Source: Streptosporangium amethystogenes (GTDB lineage: Bacteria > Actinomycetota > Actinomycetes > Streptosporangiales > Streptosporangiaceae). Taken from it: a DNA stretch of 64,000 nucleotides. A program made the translations under genes and the position numbers. Under the pieces are notes generated by a model. It was given only the letters and a program-made list of their open reading frames with translations. It did no database searches and was not told where the DNA came from. Shown piece after piece: positions 7,804-16,640 of this stretch; position 1 is the first letter of the stretch; the number at the start of each line of letters is the position of its first letter. The DNA lies in the NCBI RefSeq assembly GCF_000721075.1, contig NZ_JOEQ01000016.1, positions 1 through 64,000 of the forward strand. The letters run 5' to 3'.

Positions 7804-7836
7804 GGAGGTCCCCACCGGTCATCGGTGGGGACCTCC
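7804..7836. terminator. Strong hairpin terminator
   Basis: GGAGGTCCCCACCG (7804-7817) and CGGTGGGGACCTCC (7823-7836) form a perfect 14-pair stem with a five-base loop, about 65 bp after the secreted hydrolase. It is symmetric, so it can work for both strands. The rest of 7837-8086 shows no supported gene. Confidence 0.75.
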
Positions 7837-8086
7837 TGCCGAGCCGGGACAGTGATCTGGACTCGGTGTGAACCGAACGCGGCAGAGGCGGCAGAACTCC
7901 AGCTTGTGATCGGTTGAGGCCCGCCAGTAGTCGACGGGGTAGGTCGCCTGTCCCGGCCGGACACACGGTGCGGCGGCTTGTGGACGGCCTGACGTATACC
8001 GCCGGTGGCGTGCGCGGCGCCACCGGCCGCCACCTACGGCCCCGATGCGGTCAGCAACACCAGCGGAGAGCAGGCCGGCGCAGGGC

Positions 8087-8106
8087 GTAAACAGATTGCC
8101 GTTTAC
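8087..8106 (-). terminator. Weak hairpin after the small secreted protein gene
   Basis: GTAAAC and GTTTAC form a six-pair stem with an eight-base loop just past the stop of the minus-strand gene at 8112. It is short and AT-rich, so the call is tentative. Confidence 0.35.
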
Positions 8107-8111
8107 TGATT

Positions 8112-8522
8112 TCAGGGAACCACGTAAGGGCTGTAGTAGTACCCGCCGTTGGTAAGGTCCTGCATTCGCACCCGGCACGACCCCTGGTTACCGACCGCGA
8201 AGACGAAGCTCCTTACCTGACCAGGCGAGATGGAAAAGGCGCCGTTATCGTCCTTTTGGAAACCATTTATGCACATCAGGCGGAACCGTGCGGTGAGCGT
8301 GGATCCCACATTCTTGTAATAGGCCACGTTGTAACCGCCCGGAGTGCCGGTAATGCCGCGCGCGCACAGTTCGTTGTCCCCGATGGGGACACACTTTACC
8401 GCGCCGAGAACGGCTGCCGTGCCGCTGCTGTCGGCCTGGGCAGCGGATATGGAAAGGGTGGCCAGCGGCACGGCGGCGCACATCGCCGTGAGCGCGATGG
8501 CGCTGATTCGACGAGCAATCAT
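8112..8522 (-). CDS. Small secreted protein of unknown function
   Basis: A 136-residue exported protein. The start MIARRISAIALTAMCAA is preceded by AGGAAGG and gives a normal signal peptide with likely cleavage after SAAQA (about residue 30); longer starts lack this spacing. The mature part has cysteines in KCVPIG, LCARG, MCING and SCRVRM, which could form two disulfides, and a Tyr-rich end (GGYYYSPYVVP). The pattern suggests a small beta-rich extracellular protein. No family recognised. Confidence 0.72.
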   Translation of the reverse strand: MIARRISAIALTAMCAAVPLATLSISAAQADSSGTAAVLGAVKCVPIGDNELCARGITGTPGGYNVAYYKNVGSTLTARFRLMCINGFQKDDNGAFSISPGQVRSFVFAVGNQGSCRVRMQDLTNGGYYYSPYVVP

Positions 8523-8901
8523 TCGTTGAACCTTCCTGGGACGAACCGTTGTCATGCTGAACTCAGACAACGATCACTGCCTGGGGGTGATCTCGGCAAT
8601 CTGTAAGGTTCCAGGGTGTCGCTGAGGTAGCGAGGGAACGTGCGGTCGGGCCGGCTCGACCCCCTGGTCCTGATGACGAACACCGCCTCGCGGAACGCCC
8701 GCAGAACCGATTCCGTCCGCGGCCGGCTCCGGAACTCGGTGACGACCCCGGAACGAGATGGGGTCGATCGCGGGGTGCTTGTCCCCCGTGCGAGCTACCC
8801 GCGAATGTCCACCGCGCGGTGACGATTCCAGGCCGTCGGATCCATAGCGTTCTCGACACAGCCGCGGCGCTCCGGCCGCGGGATCTCGCAAGGGAGTCGT
8901 T
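8523..8901. other. Gene-free divergent region
   Basis: 379 bp between two divergent genes. No recognised protein, RNA or convincing operator. It should contain the promoters of both; AAGGGAG (8890-8896) is the ribosome binding site of the CPBP gene. Confidence 0.45.
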
Positions 8902-9732
8902 ATGCGTCTGTTGAAGCAGTTTGTGGCCGTCGCGGCGGTCGCCTTCGTCGGCAGCATGGGCATGGGTGCGGTACAGGGGAACACGCTTCTCACCCTGGTT
9001 CTCGGTGTCGCGACAGCCGTGCTCGCCGTACTCGTGTACGCCCGGGTGGTGCGTTGGTCCGAGCGCCGCGAGCCGGTGGAGGTGGCCACGAAAGGTGCCG
9101 CCGCCGTCGGCCGGGGGACGCTGATCGGTGTCGGGATGTTCGCGGCCGTCATCGTGAACATCGCCCTCCTGGGCGGCTACCGGATCGACGGCCTGGGCTC
9201 GCTGACGGGCGCGGTCGGGCTGCTCGGCTTCATGGCCGCCGCCGCGGTGACGGAGGAGCTGCTCTTTCGCGGCATCCTGTTCCGGATCGTCGAGGAACGC
9301 ACCGGCACGTGGATCGCGCTGGCACTGACCGGTCTGCTGTTCGGCCTGATGCACCTGTTCAACCCGAACGCCAGCCTGTGGGGCGCGATCGCCATCACGA
9401 TCGAGGCCGGCGGCATGCTCGCCGCCGCCTATGCCGCCACCCGCACCCTGTGGGTGCCGATCGGCGTGCACTTCGGCTGGAACTTCGCCGCGGCCGGCAT
9501 CTTCAGCACCGAGGTCTCCGGCAATGGCGCCACGGAGGGGCTGCTGCACGGCGTGACGTCGGGCCCGGCCCTGCTCACCGGCGGCGAGTTCGGGCCGGAG
9601 GCGAGCCCGTACGCGGTGGTGTTCGGCGCGCTGCTGACCATCGTGTTCATGTGGCTGGCCCACCGGCGCGGCAATGTGGTCCCCCGTCGGCGCAGTGCCC
9701 GGTCCGGCGCGACCGCTACGCTCCCCCAGTGA
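8902..9732 (+). CDS. CPBP-family intramembrane metalloprotease
   Basis: A 276-residue membrane protein with about eight hydrophobic segments and the three CPBP (Abi, Rce1-like) motifs: EELLFRG (about residue 117), FGLMHLFN (about 147) and HFGWNF (about 190). The glutamates and histidines form the metal site that cuts substrates in the membrane. Its stop codon overlaps the GTG start of the histidine kinase, so it is translationally coupled to the two-component pair. A role in processing a regulator or peptide for this system is plausible but not shown. Confidence 0.88.
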   Translation: MRLLKQFVAVAAVAFVGSMGMGAVQGNTLLTLVLGVATAVLAVLVYARVVRWSERREPVEVATKGAAAVGRGTLIGVGMFAAVIVNIALLGGYRIDGLGSLTGAVGLLGFMAAAAVTEELLFRGILFRIVEERTGTWIALALTGLLFGLMHLFNPNASLWGAIAITIEAGGMLAAAYAATRTLWVPIGVHFGWNFAAAGIFSTEVSGNGATEGLLHGVTSGPALLTGGEFGPEASPYAVVFGALLTIVFMWLAHRRGNVVPRRRSARSGATATLPQ

Positions 9733-10880
9733 TCGATCTCCGGTGGTTCCAGGATCTGTGGCGGCGATTCGACGTCACGGTCCGGGACCTTCCGCTCGCG
9801 CTGCTGCTGGCCGTCGCGTCATTCCTGCCGGCGCTTCACGACCACGGGACGCAACTCGGCGACCTGCCGGCCCGTCCCTTCGACGCGCCGGCCGTCGTGG
9901 TGATCGCCCTGGAGTGCCTCCCGCTCGCCGTGCGCCGACGGTGGCCGGCCCTCTGTCTCGTCCTGGTGTCGCTCGGCTTCGCCCTCGACCAGCTCCGGGC
10001 CTACCACATGGTGGCGGGCGCCGCCCTGCCCATCGCGCTCATCAGCGCGGGCGCCTATCTGGAACGCCACCGGCGCGTCACCGCGGTCCTCCTCTCCGCG
10101 GCGTACCTGTCACTGGCGCTCGCGCTCGACCGGCTCGGCTCGACCGAGGGGTCGGAAGGATATGTGACGTTCTACCTGGCGGTGGTCCTCGCGTGGGGCA
10201 TCGGGGCCTGGCTGCGCTCCACCCGGGCCGCCGAGGCCGAACGCCGCCGCCACCTCGCCGAGGCCACCCGGGCCGCCGAACGCACCCGCATCGCCCGCGA
10301 ACTCCACGACGTCGTGACCCACCACGTGACGGCGATGGTCGTACAGGCCGAGGCGGCACGCTACCTGACCGCCGTACCCGATCGCCTCGACGCGACGCTG
10401 AGCGCTGTCACCGACACCGGCCGACGGGCCATCAGCGACCTGCGGAACCTGCTCAACCTGCTCAACCCCGACCACGACAGCGATGTCAGGACGCCGCCCG
10501 TCGGTGAACTTTCCACACTCGTGGAACAGACACGCCAGGCCGGGCAGCCGGTGGAGTTCACCGAGGAGGGCAAGCCGGTGGAGTCGGCCGGCAGCGCCGA
10601 GTTCGTGGCCTACAGGGTCGTGCAGGAGTCCCTGACCAACGCCCTCAAATACGCCCATGGCAATCGCACCGTGGTCCGCGTGCGCTATGGCGAAAAGGAG
10701 ATCACCGTGGAGGTCGACACCGACGGTTCCGGCTCCCGGAACGGCTCGCCTGGCGGAAGCGGGCGGGGCCTCGCCGGGCTCCGCGAGCGGGTTGACGCCC
10801 TGGGCGGCGAGTTCAACGCGGACCGGCGGGCGGGCGGCTTTGTCGTGTGGGCACGCATCCCTGCGGGAAGCCCGTCATGA
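9729..10880 (+). CDS. Sensor histidine kinase, NarL/DesK-like class
   Basis: A 383-residue kinase. Four to five N-terminal membrane segments make up the sensor (to about residue 160), followed by a coiled region and a HisKA_3 domain with the phosphorylated histidine in ARELHDVVTHHV. The C-terminal ATPase domain has the N box (ESLTNALKYA) and a Gly-rich lid (GGSGRGLAGLRERV). The start GTG 9729 overlaps the stop of the protease gene (GTGA). Its own stop overlaps the start of the response regulator. Signal unknown. Confidence 0.9.
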   Translation: MIDLRWFQDLWRRFDVTVRDLPLALLLAVASFLPALHDHGTQLGDLPARPFDAPAVVVIALECLPLAVRRRWPALCLVLVSLGFALDQLRAYHMVAGAALPIALISAGAYLERHRRVTAVLLSAAYLSLALALDRLGSTEGSEGYVTFYLAVVLAWGIGAWLRSTRAAEAERRRHLAEATRAAERTRIARELHDVVTHHVTAMVVQAEAARYLTAVPDRLDATLSAVTDTGRRAISDLRNLLNLLNPDHDSDVRTPPVGELSTLVEQTRQAGQPVEFTEEGKPVESAGSAEFVAYRVVQESLTNALKYAHGNRTVVRVRYGEKEITVEVDTDGSGSRNGSPGGSGRGLAGLRERVDALGGEFNADRRAGGFVVWARIPAGSPS

Positions 10881-11536
10881 ACGCGCCGGTTCGGGTTCTG
10901 ATCTGCGACGACCAGGCGCTGATCCGCACCGGGTTCGCGACGATCATCGGTGCGCAGCCCGACCTGGAGGTGGTGGGCGAGTGCGGGGACGGTCGCGCCG
11001 CGGTCGACCTGGCCCGCCGGCTGAGCCCCGACATCGTGGTGATGGACGTGCGGATGCCGGTGCTCGACGGCATCGAGGCGACCCGCCTGCTGGCCGGTGC
11101 CGGAGTGGCGCATCCCGTCAAGGTGCTCGTGGTGACGACGTTCAACCTGGACGAGTACGTCTATGAGGCGCTGCGTGCGGGGGCGAGCGGGTTCCTGCTC
11201 AAGGACGCCCCACCGGCGCAGCTCCTGAACGGCATCCGCACCGTCGCGGCAGGCGCCGCGCTGCTGGCACCCGAGGTGACGCGGCAGCTCGTCGGCAGGT
11301 ACGCGTCGCGGATCCGTCCCGCCAAGGGCACGCCGGACGACGTCGCGCTGACCCCACGCGAACTGGAGGTCCTGCGCCTCATCGCCGACGGCCTGTCCAA
11401 CAGCGAGATCGCCGCGACGTTGGTGATCAGTCAGGAGACCGTCAAGACGTACGTGTCGCGTATCCTCACCAAGCTCGACCTGCGTGACCGCGTGCAGGCG
11501 GTGGTCTACGCCTACCGCAGGGGCTTGGTGACCTGA
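10877..11536 (+). CDS. LuxR/NarL-family response regulator
   Basis: A 219-residue regulator: receiver domain with the acidic pair ICDDQ, phosphoacceptor Asp in IVVMDVRMP, Thr in VVTTF and Lys in FLLKDA, then a LuxR-type helix-turn-helix (LTPRELEVLRLIADGLSN through ETVKTYVSRILTKLDL). The ATG at 10877 overlaps the kinase stop. It is the partner of the kinase at 9729. The last 121 bp of the gene and its flank are copied downstream of the aldo-keto reductase at 13424-13543. Confidence 0.92.
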   Translation: MNAPVRVLICDDQALIRTGFATIIGAQPDLEVVGECGDGRAAVDLARRLSPDIVVMDVRMPVLDGIEATRLLAGAGVAHPVKVLVVTTFNLDEYVYEALRAGASGFLLKDAPPAQLLNGIRTVAAGAALLAPEVTRQLVGRYASRIRPAKGTPDDVALTPRELEVLRLIADGLSNSEIAATLVISQETVKTYVSRILTKLDLRDRVQAVVYAYRRGLVT

Positions 11537-11629
11537 ACCCACCACAGCACTTCCGGCTCGTGCCGAAGGCCGGCCGGAGAGCGCGACATGTCCCGCGATG
11601 CTCAGGGCTCATGGTGAGAGATCACCGGC

Positions 11630-12295
11630 CTACTGTGCCTGCACCACCGGTGGGCCCTCGCTCGCCTGGACGAGGACGAATCCCTGGCCCTGGAAGGCGA
11701 GCTGCATGGCCTCGCCACTGCCGCGGCCGATCAGCGCGCCGACCTTCATCGTCCGGTTGACGCCCACGTGCAGGCCGGCACTCCAGCAGACCGCGGACTG
11801 GCCGTCGGCGAAGGTCGGCATCTGGGTGGTGTCGAGAAGCACCGGTGTGCCGTGCGCGGTGACCGCGACCCAGCCGGTGCCCTTGATCGTCATGTTGAAC
11901 AGGCCGCCCGCGGCGATCCCCGCGCCCTGCACGCGCTGGATGTCCCAGGTGAGCTGGGGATCGAAGGCCAACAGGTTGCGGCCGTTGACGGTGAGAGCCT
12001 CGTTCTCCAGGTAGAAAAGGTGGATGTCGTCGGCGTTGTCGGCCAGGAACAGCAGGCCCTGCCCTCTGACGCGCATCAGCGGGGCGCCCTCGCCGGTCAC
12101 CATCTTCTTGAACAGTTTTCCGACCCCGCCCGATCCCTCGTAGTCGAAGTCCATCTGGCCCTGGAAGGCGACCATCGAGCCCTGCCTGGCGAGCACCTCG
12201 TGCGGTAGCCGGACGCGGAGCATCTTGGCGTTCTGCAGGGCGAAGTTGGCGGGGACCTGCTGGGAGTCCAGGTTCCCGAAGAGCGCGCTGCGCAT
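11630..12295 (-). CDS. AIM24-family protein
   Basis: A 221-residue protein of the AIM24/TIGR00266 beta-helix family, which forms trimeric barrels of unknown biochemical role. Typical stretches are MVAFQGQMDFDYEG, GLLFLADNADDIHLFYL, GTGWVAVTAHG and QGQGFVLVQ. The start ATG 12295 has AAGGGA upstream. It converges on the two-component operon and is divergent from the aldo-keto reductase; the intergenic region contains a perfect 14-bp inverted repeat. Confidence 0.85.
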   Translation of the reverse strand: MRSALFGNLDSQQVPANFALQNAKMLRVRLPHEVLARQGSMVAFQGQMDFDYEGSGGVGKLFKKMVTGEGAPLMRVRGQGLLFLADNADDIHLFYLENEALTVNGRNLLAFDPQLTWDIQRVQGAGIAAGGLFNMTIKGTGWVAVTAHGTPVLLDTTQMPTFADGQSAVCWSAGLHVGVNRTMKVGALIGRGSGEAMQLAFQGQGFVLVQASEGPPVVQAQ

Positions 12296-12358
12296 GGAGG
12301 TCCCTTCGGTGGGTGGATCGACATGGGTAGTGACGAACGGGGACAGGGCCTGGTTCCA

Positions 12359-12393
12359 GGGAGCCCTGCGATGCTGATGATCGCAGGGCTCCC
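12359..12393. promoter_or_regulatory. Perfect inverted repeat in a divergent promoter region
   Basis: GGGAGCCCTGCGAT (12359-12372) and ATCGCAGGGCTCCC (12380-12393) are perfect complements around seven bases. Its place 23 bp before the reductase start, between divergent genes, is wrong for a normal terminator. It may be an attenuator or operator, or a terminator left from an earlier arrangement. Confidence 0.5.
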
Positions 12394-12415
12394 GAAGTCT
12401 ATGAGAGGACGAAAA

Positions 12416-13486
12416 ATGCGCACAACGACGCTCGGTCCCGACGGTACCGAGATCGGCGTTCTGGGGCTGGGCTGCATGGGCATGAGTTTCAGCTACGACC
12501 TGGCGACCCCGAGGGACGAGGTCACGTTGACCTCGGTGATCCACCGGGCGCTCGATATGGGCATGACGCTGCTCGACACCGCGGACGTGTACGGGCCGTT
12601 CACCAACGAGGAGTTGCTCGGCCGGGCGCTGGCGGGCGGTCATCGGGAGCGTGCGGTGCTGGCCACCAAGGTCGGCACACTCACCCGGGACTCCGAGGGC
12701 AACCCCGTTCAGGGTCTGGACGGCCGCCCGGAGCACGTCCGGAGGTCGATCGACGAGAGCCTGCGTCGGCTCGGCACCGATTACGTGGATCTCTACCAGC
12801 TGCACCGGGTGGATCTCGAGGTGCCGATCGAGGAGACCTGGGGAGCGCTGGCGGAGACCGTGGCGGCGGGCAAGGCGCGCTGTATCGGCCTGTCCGAGGT
12901 GACGGTGGAGCAGATCGAGCGGGCACAGTCGGTGCACCCGGTGACCTCGGTGCAGTCCGAGCTGTCACTGTGGACCCGGGACTGGATGACCGAGGTGCTG
13001 CCGTACTGCACCGAGCAGAACATCGCCTTCCTGGCGTACTCGCCCCTGGGCAAGGGCTTCCTCACCGGGCGGTTCTCGTCGTTCGAGGACCTGCCCGAGG
13101 AGGATTTCCGGCGGCGGCTGCCGCGCTTCCAGCAGGAGGCGCTCCGTGCCAACCTGGCCATCGCGGGCCGGGTCCGTCAGATCGCCGAGCGCATCGGCGC
13201 CACCCCAGCCCAGGTGGCGCTCGCCTGGGTGATGGCCCAGGGACGGTACGTCGTTCCCATCCCCGGGACCAAGACCCCGAAGTACCTCGCGGAGAACGCC
13301 GGGGCGGCGGATGTCGAGCTGAGCGCGGCTGACCTGGCCGAGCTCGGCGCCCTGCCCGCGCCGGAGGGTGACCGCTACGGGGCAGCGGATCCGGCCCGTC
13401 AGCCGTCATGGAAGGACTGGTCGGATCAGTCGGGAAACCGTCAAGACGTACGTGTCGCGCATCCTCACCAAGCTCGACCTGCGTGA
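12416..13486 (+). CDS. Aldo/keto reductase with altered C terminus
   Basis: A 356-residue NADPH-dependent oxidoreductase of the AKR superfamily. The catalytic tetrad is visible: Asp and Tyr in LLDTADVYGPF, Lys in VLATKVG, His in LYQLHRVD. The C-terminal cofactor loop PIPGTKTPKYLAEN is present. The start ATG 12416 has GAGAGGAC upstream. The last 20 or so residues after WKDW are encoded by the out-of-frame copy of the response-regulator 3' end (13424-13543), so the natural C terminus was probably lost or replaced when that segment was inserted. Confidence 0.88.
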   Translation: MRTTTLGPDGTEIGVLGLGCMGMSFSYDLATPRDEVTLTSVIHRALDMGMTLLDTADVYGPFTNEELLGRALAGGHRERAVLATKVGTLTRDSEGNPVQGLDGRPEHVRRSIDESLRRLGTDYVDLYQLHRVDLEVPIEETWGALAETVAAGKARCIGLSEVTVEQIERAQSVHPVTSVQSELSLWTRDWMTEVLPYCTEQNIAFLAYSPLGKGFLTGRFSSFEDLPEEDFRRRLPRFQQEALRANLAIAGRVRQIAERIGATPAQVALAWVMAQGRYVVPIPGTKTPKYLAENAGAADVELSAADLAELGALPAPEGDRYGAADPARQPSWKDWSDQSGNRQDVRVAHPHQARPA

Positions 13487-13543
13487 CCGCGTGCAGGCGG
13501 TGGTCTACGCCTACCGCAGGGCTTGGTGACCCGAACCCACCAC
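13424..13543 (+). pseudogene. Copied 3' end of a LuxR response-regulator gene
   Basis: This 120-bp segment matches 11425-11545 at about 90% identity, including non-coding bases after the stop. It encodes the last helix-turn-helix residues (ETVKTYVSRILTKLDL, DRVQAVVYAYR) in a frame different from the reductase that runs into it, and has lost one G near the stop. The source gene is only 2 kb upstream on the same strand, so this looks like a duplication end point or the scar of a recombination event. Confidence 0.85.
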
Positions 13544-13770
13544 GGCTGCCGGCTCGCGCATGCTGCGGAAGGCGAGCCCGATCGGTGTCTGGTTCACCCG
13601 GTCGCTGAACGCTCGGTCTGAGCGAGCAAACACATGCTTGACGATCAGGGCGATACACGATCTCTTAGGTGAAACGGCCGAGCCTCAAGAGATCTTGACG
13701 CTATCGATGCGGCATGTTCTGATCCAGGTATTCGTTATTTCATGCTTATTTAGTAGGAAATGGAGTAGCT

Positions 13771-15024
13771 GTGAGGTTTTTCCGGCGGGTGGCCGCGATG
13801 GCCGCGCTCCTGGTAGGCACGGTCGGCATCCAAGTCGTCCAGAGCGGAGCGGCGCACGCGGCCCTGCCCACCGCCGCCGTCGCGCTCGGAGACAGTTTTA
13901 TCAGCGGGGAGGGCGCGGGGAACTACCAGCCCGTCGTCGATGCCTCCGGGACGGCACAGGCCTTCCCCGGCTGGTCGGCGGCCAACAGCAACGCCTACTT
14001 CTGTCACCGGTCGGCGAACGCCTCGCTCTTCAAGGCGTCGCTCCCCGGTATCCAGGATCGCTTCAACCTCGCGTGCTCCGGCGGTCAGCCCGCCGACATC
14101 GCCAACCCCTCCAGCGCCCGCGCCAAGGGCCGTTCCGTCGCCTCGCAACTCGACCAGCTACGCGTCGTCGCCCAGACCCACGACATCGACGTCGTCCTCA
14201 TCGGCCTTGGTTCCAACAACACCCAGTTCACCTTCGGCGACGTGGCCACGGTGTGCGCCAACCGCTTCATCGCCGACGCCTGGACGGGCTGGTGGGAGTT
14301 CTGGGCCTACCTGGGCGGTGAGGTGCCGCAGGAGCCCTGCACCGTCTCGGACCTGGCCTCCGACGCCGAGGTCGCCACCGCCACCACCGAGACCACCGCC
14401 GCCCTGCGCCAGATCCTCGACACCCTCACTCAAATCGACGCCGACGGCGTCCACCGTGTAATCCTGCAGACCTACACCAACCCGCTGCCGCTCGATGTCG
14501 CCCCGCAGTATCGGGACGAGGACAACCGTACCGACACCCGCGACAAGTTCCGCGCGCTCGGTGCTGAGCGGTACGCCGCCGGCTGCCCGATCCACCGTGC
14601 GAGCCTCGCCCCCGGGCATGTGTTCTCCCAGAACCTCGGCTCCCTGGTCAAGAACGCCTACACCACGCTGGTGGCCGAGCGCCCGACGGCCGACCTGCGC
14701 GTACTGGACGTCCAGAAGGCATTCGACGGGGCCCGGCTCTGCGAGAACCCCGGCAGCCCGACAGACGCGCTCGCCACGCCGGTCCGGGTGCAGGACGGGC
14801 CGTCCGGCACGTTCATCACCAGCCTCTCCGGCTGGGACAAGATCGGCGTCCAGCGGGTGGCGAACACCTGCGTCACCTACTTCCAGACCTGCCAGGAGTC
14901 ATGGCACCCCAACACCGCGGGGCACGCCGTCCTCGGCCAGTGCCTGACCGGCGCCCTCACCGCCGCCTCCCGCACGATCGTCACCTGCGCTCGTAACGCG
15001 AACGGCACGCTCACCATCTCCTGA
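13771..15024 (+). CDS. Secreted SGNH/GDSL hydrolase
   Basis: A 417-residue exported esterase or lipase. A signal peptide (MRFFRRVAAMAALLVG, cleavage after GAAHA) is followed by block I GDSFISGEGAG with the nucleophilic Ser, a block III-like GLGSNNTQF, and the C-terminal Asp/His in SWHPNTAGH. Conserved cysteines suggest disulfides. The family cleaves acyl esters outside the cell. The start GTG 13771 is preceded by AGGAAATGGAG. The upstream 120 bp are AT-rich and probably hold the promoter. Confidence 0.9.
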   Translation: MRFFRRVAAMAALLVGTVGIQVVQSGAAHAALPTAAVALGDSFISGEGAGNYQPVVDASGTAQAFPGWSAANSNAYFCHRSANASLFKASLPGIQDRFNLACSGGQPADIANPSSARAKGRSVASQLDQLRVVAQTHDIDVVLIGLGSNNTQFTFGDVATVCANRFIADAWTGWWEFWAYLGGEVPQEPCTVSDLASDAEVATATTETTAALRQILDTLTQIDADGVHRVILQTYTNPLPLDVAPQYRDEDNRTDTRDKFRALGAERYAAGCPIHRASLAPGHVFSQNLGSLVKNAYTTLVAERPTADLRVLDVQKAFDGARLCENPGSPTDALATPVRVQDGPSGTFITSLSGWDKIGVQRVANTCVTYFQTCQESWHPNTAGHAVLGQCLTGALTAASRTIVTCARNANGTLTIS

Positions 15025-15030
15025 CGTCTC

Positions 15031-15129
15031 CTCTCGACACGCGATGCCGAGGCATCAGTTGACGATGTTCAGGTCGGTGACGAGGTCACCGTGACCATCA
15101 TCGAGATCGACGCGCTGCGGCGTCGGCTC
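15031..15129 (+). pseudogene. Remnant of an S1 RNA-binding domain
   Basis: The frame through 15031-15129 reads as the last strands of an S1/OB fold: VQVGDEVTVTIIEIDALRRR followed by LALSRR, the usual end of an S1 repeat. There is no matching upstream sequence; the SGNH gene stop lies just before. This is a fragment of an S1-domain protein, not a working gene. Confidence 0.45.
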
Positions 15130-15148
15130 GCCCTATCTCGCCGATGGT

Positions 15149-15265
15149 CTAACCGCTCAGACCAGGACCTCCAAGACGCGGCGCGTGCTGGTCGTAACCG
15201 TCCAGGAACCTCTCGACCGCGGCAAGCCGCCTGGCCACGAAGGCGAAGTGCTCACGTTCGCTCAT
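15149..15265 (-). CDS. Possible 38-residue ORF or gene remnant
   Basis: ATG 15265, with GCAGGA upstream, opens 38 codons of plausible actinomycete usage (MSEREHFAFVARRLAAV...). No family is recognised. The rest of 15266-15420 shows only short coding-like pieces and no gene; the whole 15025-15420 interval looks like decayed DNA. Confidence 0.25.
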   Translation of the reverse strand: MSEREHFAFVARRLAAVERFLDGYDQHAPRLGGPGLSG

Positions 15266-15420
15266 TCCTGCGAGGTCCAATGACAGGCAGCGGTCTTTTG
15301 CCGCCGAGGTTGGCGTCTGGCGACCTGTCGGTCGCCAGGCGGACCTGCTGTCCGTAATAGAACGTTTGACGCACCTGGCTGCTGGCCGCCCACGAGCACC
15401 TGGCCGAACAGGTCACCATC

Positions 15421-16296
15421 TCAGGCGAGATCTGGTGCGGGGCCGCCGACGGCTCCGCCGGTGGCGGTGCGGATCGCGTGGCCTTTCTCCACGAGGGTCG
15501 CGAGTTCGTCGAGGAGGGCGATCGAAGCGGCGATCCGTGTCGCGGTCCAGTGGACGGAGGGATCGGGTTCGAGGTAGGAGAGCATGGCGGCGACAAGGGC
15601 ATAGGTCGTGCTCGTCCAGCGAGACTCCAGTGAAGAGCCGAACGCCCGGGCCTGGAATGACGGGCTCTCCTCGTTGACGGAGGCGCGGACCACGAACCCC
15701 ATCAGGAGCGCTCCCATGGCTTGGGACATCAACTCGAAGCCTGCGTCGTCGGCCAGCGGCGTGGTGAGCCGGTACCCGAGCAGCTTCGGAAGGCGGCTGT
15801 ACACGGCTGCGCGCTGTGCCACGAAGGAATGCTCCGCCGCTGCCAGTTCGGCCGTGACGACCGTGCGCAGGTCACTGTCGGGCAGGCTGCTGCAGGTTGC
15901 GCGGAGTGCGAGGTAGTCGCGCCATTCGCGCGAGGTCGCGAAGCGCTGAAAGTCAGCCTCCACAGCGATGCGCAGGCCCTCGACGACCAGGGTCCGGCGT
16001 CCCGCTTCCGTTGCCGCTCCGTCCCGGTGTGCGGATATGAACCCCCGAAGAGCGTCGATCTCTTCGGTGCCCTCCGGTTCGAGTCGGGTGTCGCGCACGA
16101 CCCGCACGAGCACCTCGCGAAGGAATCCGGCCCGACTCGGCCAGTGGCGGTAGGCCGTGGCCCGGGCGACTCCCGAGGCGGCGATCGCCTCCTCAAGGCT
16201 GATGCCGTCGAGACCCACCGTGATGCCACGCTCGCGGACCCGGGTGATGGCGGCGTCGATGATCCGGTCGGAGGGCTTGCGGCGGGGACTGTTCAC
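15421..16296 (-). CDS. TetR-family regulator
   Basis: A 291-residue TetR protein, long for the family. The helix-turn-helix is near residues 30-55 (ISLEEAIAASGVARATAYRHWPS). The large C-terminal ligand domain is not assigned. It starts at GTG 16296, only 11 bp from a nested palindrome, with no clear Shine-Dalgarno, so the transcript may have a very short leader. It is divergent from a small membrane protein and a flavodoxin, its likely targets along with itself. Confidence 0.85.
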   Translation of the reverse strand: MNSPRRKPSDRIIDAAITRVRERGITVGLDGISLEEAIAASGVARATAYRHWPSRAGFLREVLVRVVRDTRLEPEGTEEIDALRGFISAHRDGAATEAGRRTLVVEGLRIAVEADFQRFATSREWRDYLALRATCSSLPDSDLRTVVTAELAAAEHSFVAQRAAVYSRLPKLLGYRLTTPLADDAGFELMSQAMGALLMGFVVRASVNEESPSFQARAFGSSLESRWTSTTYALVAAMLSYLEPDPSVHWTATRIAASIALLDELATLVEKGHAIRTATGGAVGGPAPDLA

Positions 16297-16306
16297 GCTG
16301 CTAGCA

Positions 16307-16330
16307 TCTCAAATGAGACATCATGTCTCA
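16307..16330. promoter_or_regulatory. Palindromic operator of the TetR/flavodoxin region
   Basis: TGAGACAT (16314-16321), C, ATGTCTCA (16323-16330) is a perfect 17-bp palindrome, and TCTCA/TGAGA (16307-16318) overlaps it as a second dyad. It sits between the divergent TetR and membrane-protein starts and is the obvious TetR site. Confidence 0.72.
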
Positions 16331-16357
16331 ATTACTGCTTGAGGGAAGGGGGTGCGG

Positions 16358-16558
16358 ATGCCCGCTCAGGCTCATGGGCACAGCGCCGATGCGTTCGTCT
16401 GCTTGCTCATCGCGGTGCTCGCCACTGTCTGGGGGGTATTGCGGCTCGGGCGGAACCGCAGGGGGGCGGGAATGTGGATCGGTGCGCTGGTGCTCACCGC
16501 CGCGACCCTGGTGGCCGACGGTCTGGTGCTTGACGCCGCCGCCCTTGCCGACACCTAG
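16358..16558 (+). CDS. Small two-helix membrane protein
   Basis: A 66-residue protein with two hydrophobic helices (AFVCLLIAVLATVWGVL and WIGALVLTAATLVADGLVL) joined by a short basic loop. ATG 16358 has GGGAAGGGGG at good spacing; a GTG two codons upstream is possible. It is the first gene after the palindromic operator and lies 82 bp before the flavodoxin, so it is probably controlled by the divergent TetR. Function unknown. Confidence 0.6.
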   Translation: MPAQAHGHSADAFVCLLIAVLATVWGVLRLGRNRRGAGMWIGALVLTAATLVADGLVLDAAALADT

Positions 16559-16640
16559 GTGGTTGCGTTTCGCCGCCTCTGCGCGACGGGTTCATCGATC
16601 GATGATCCGGCCCTCGACGCTCGCAACTACTGGAGGAAAA

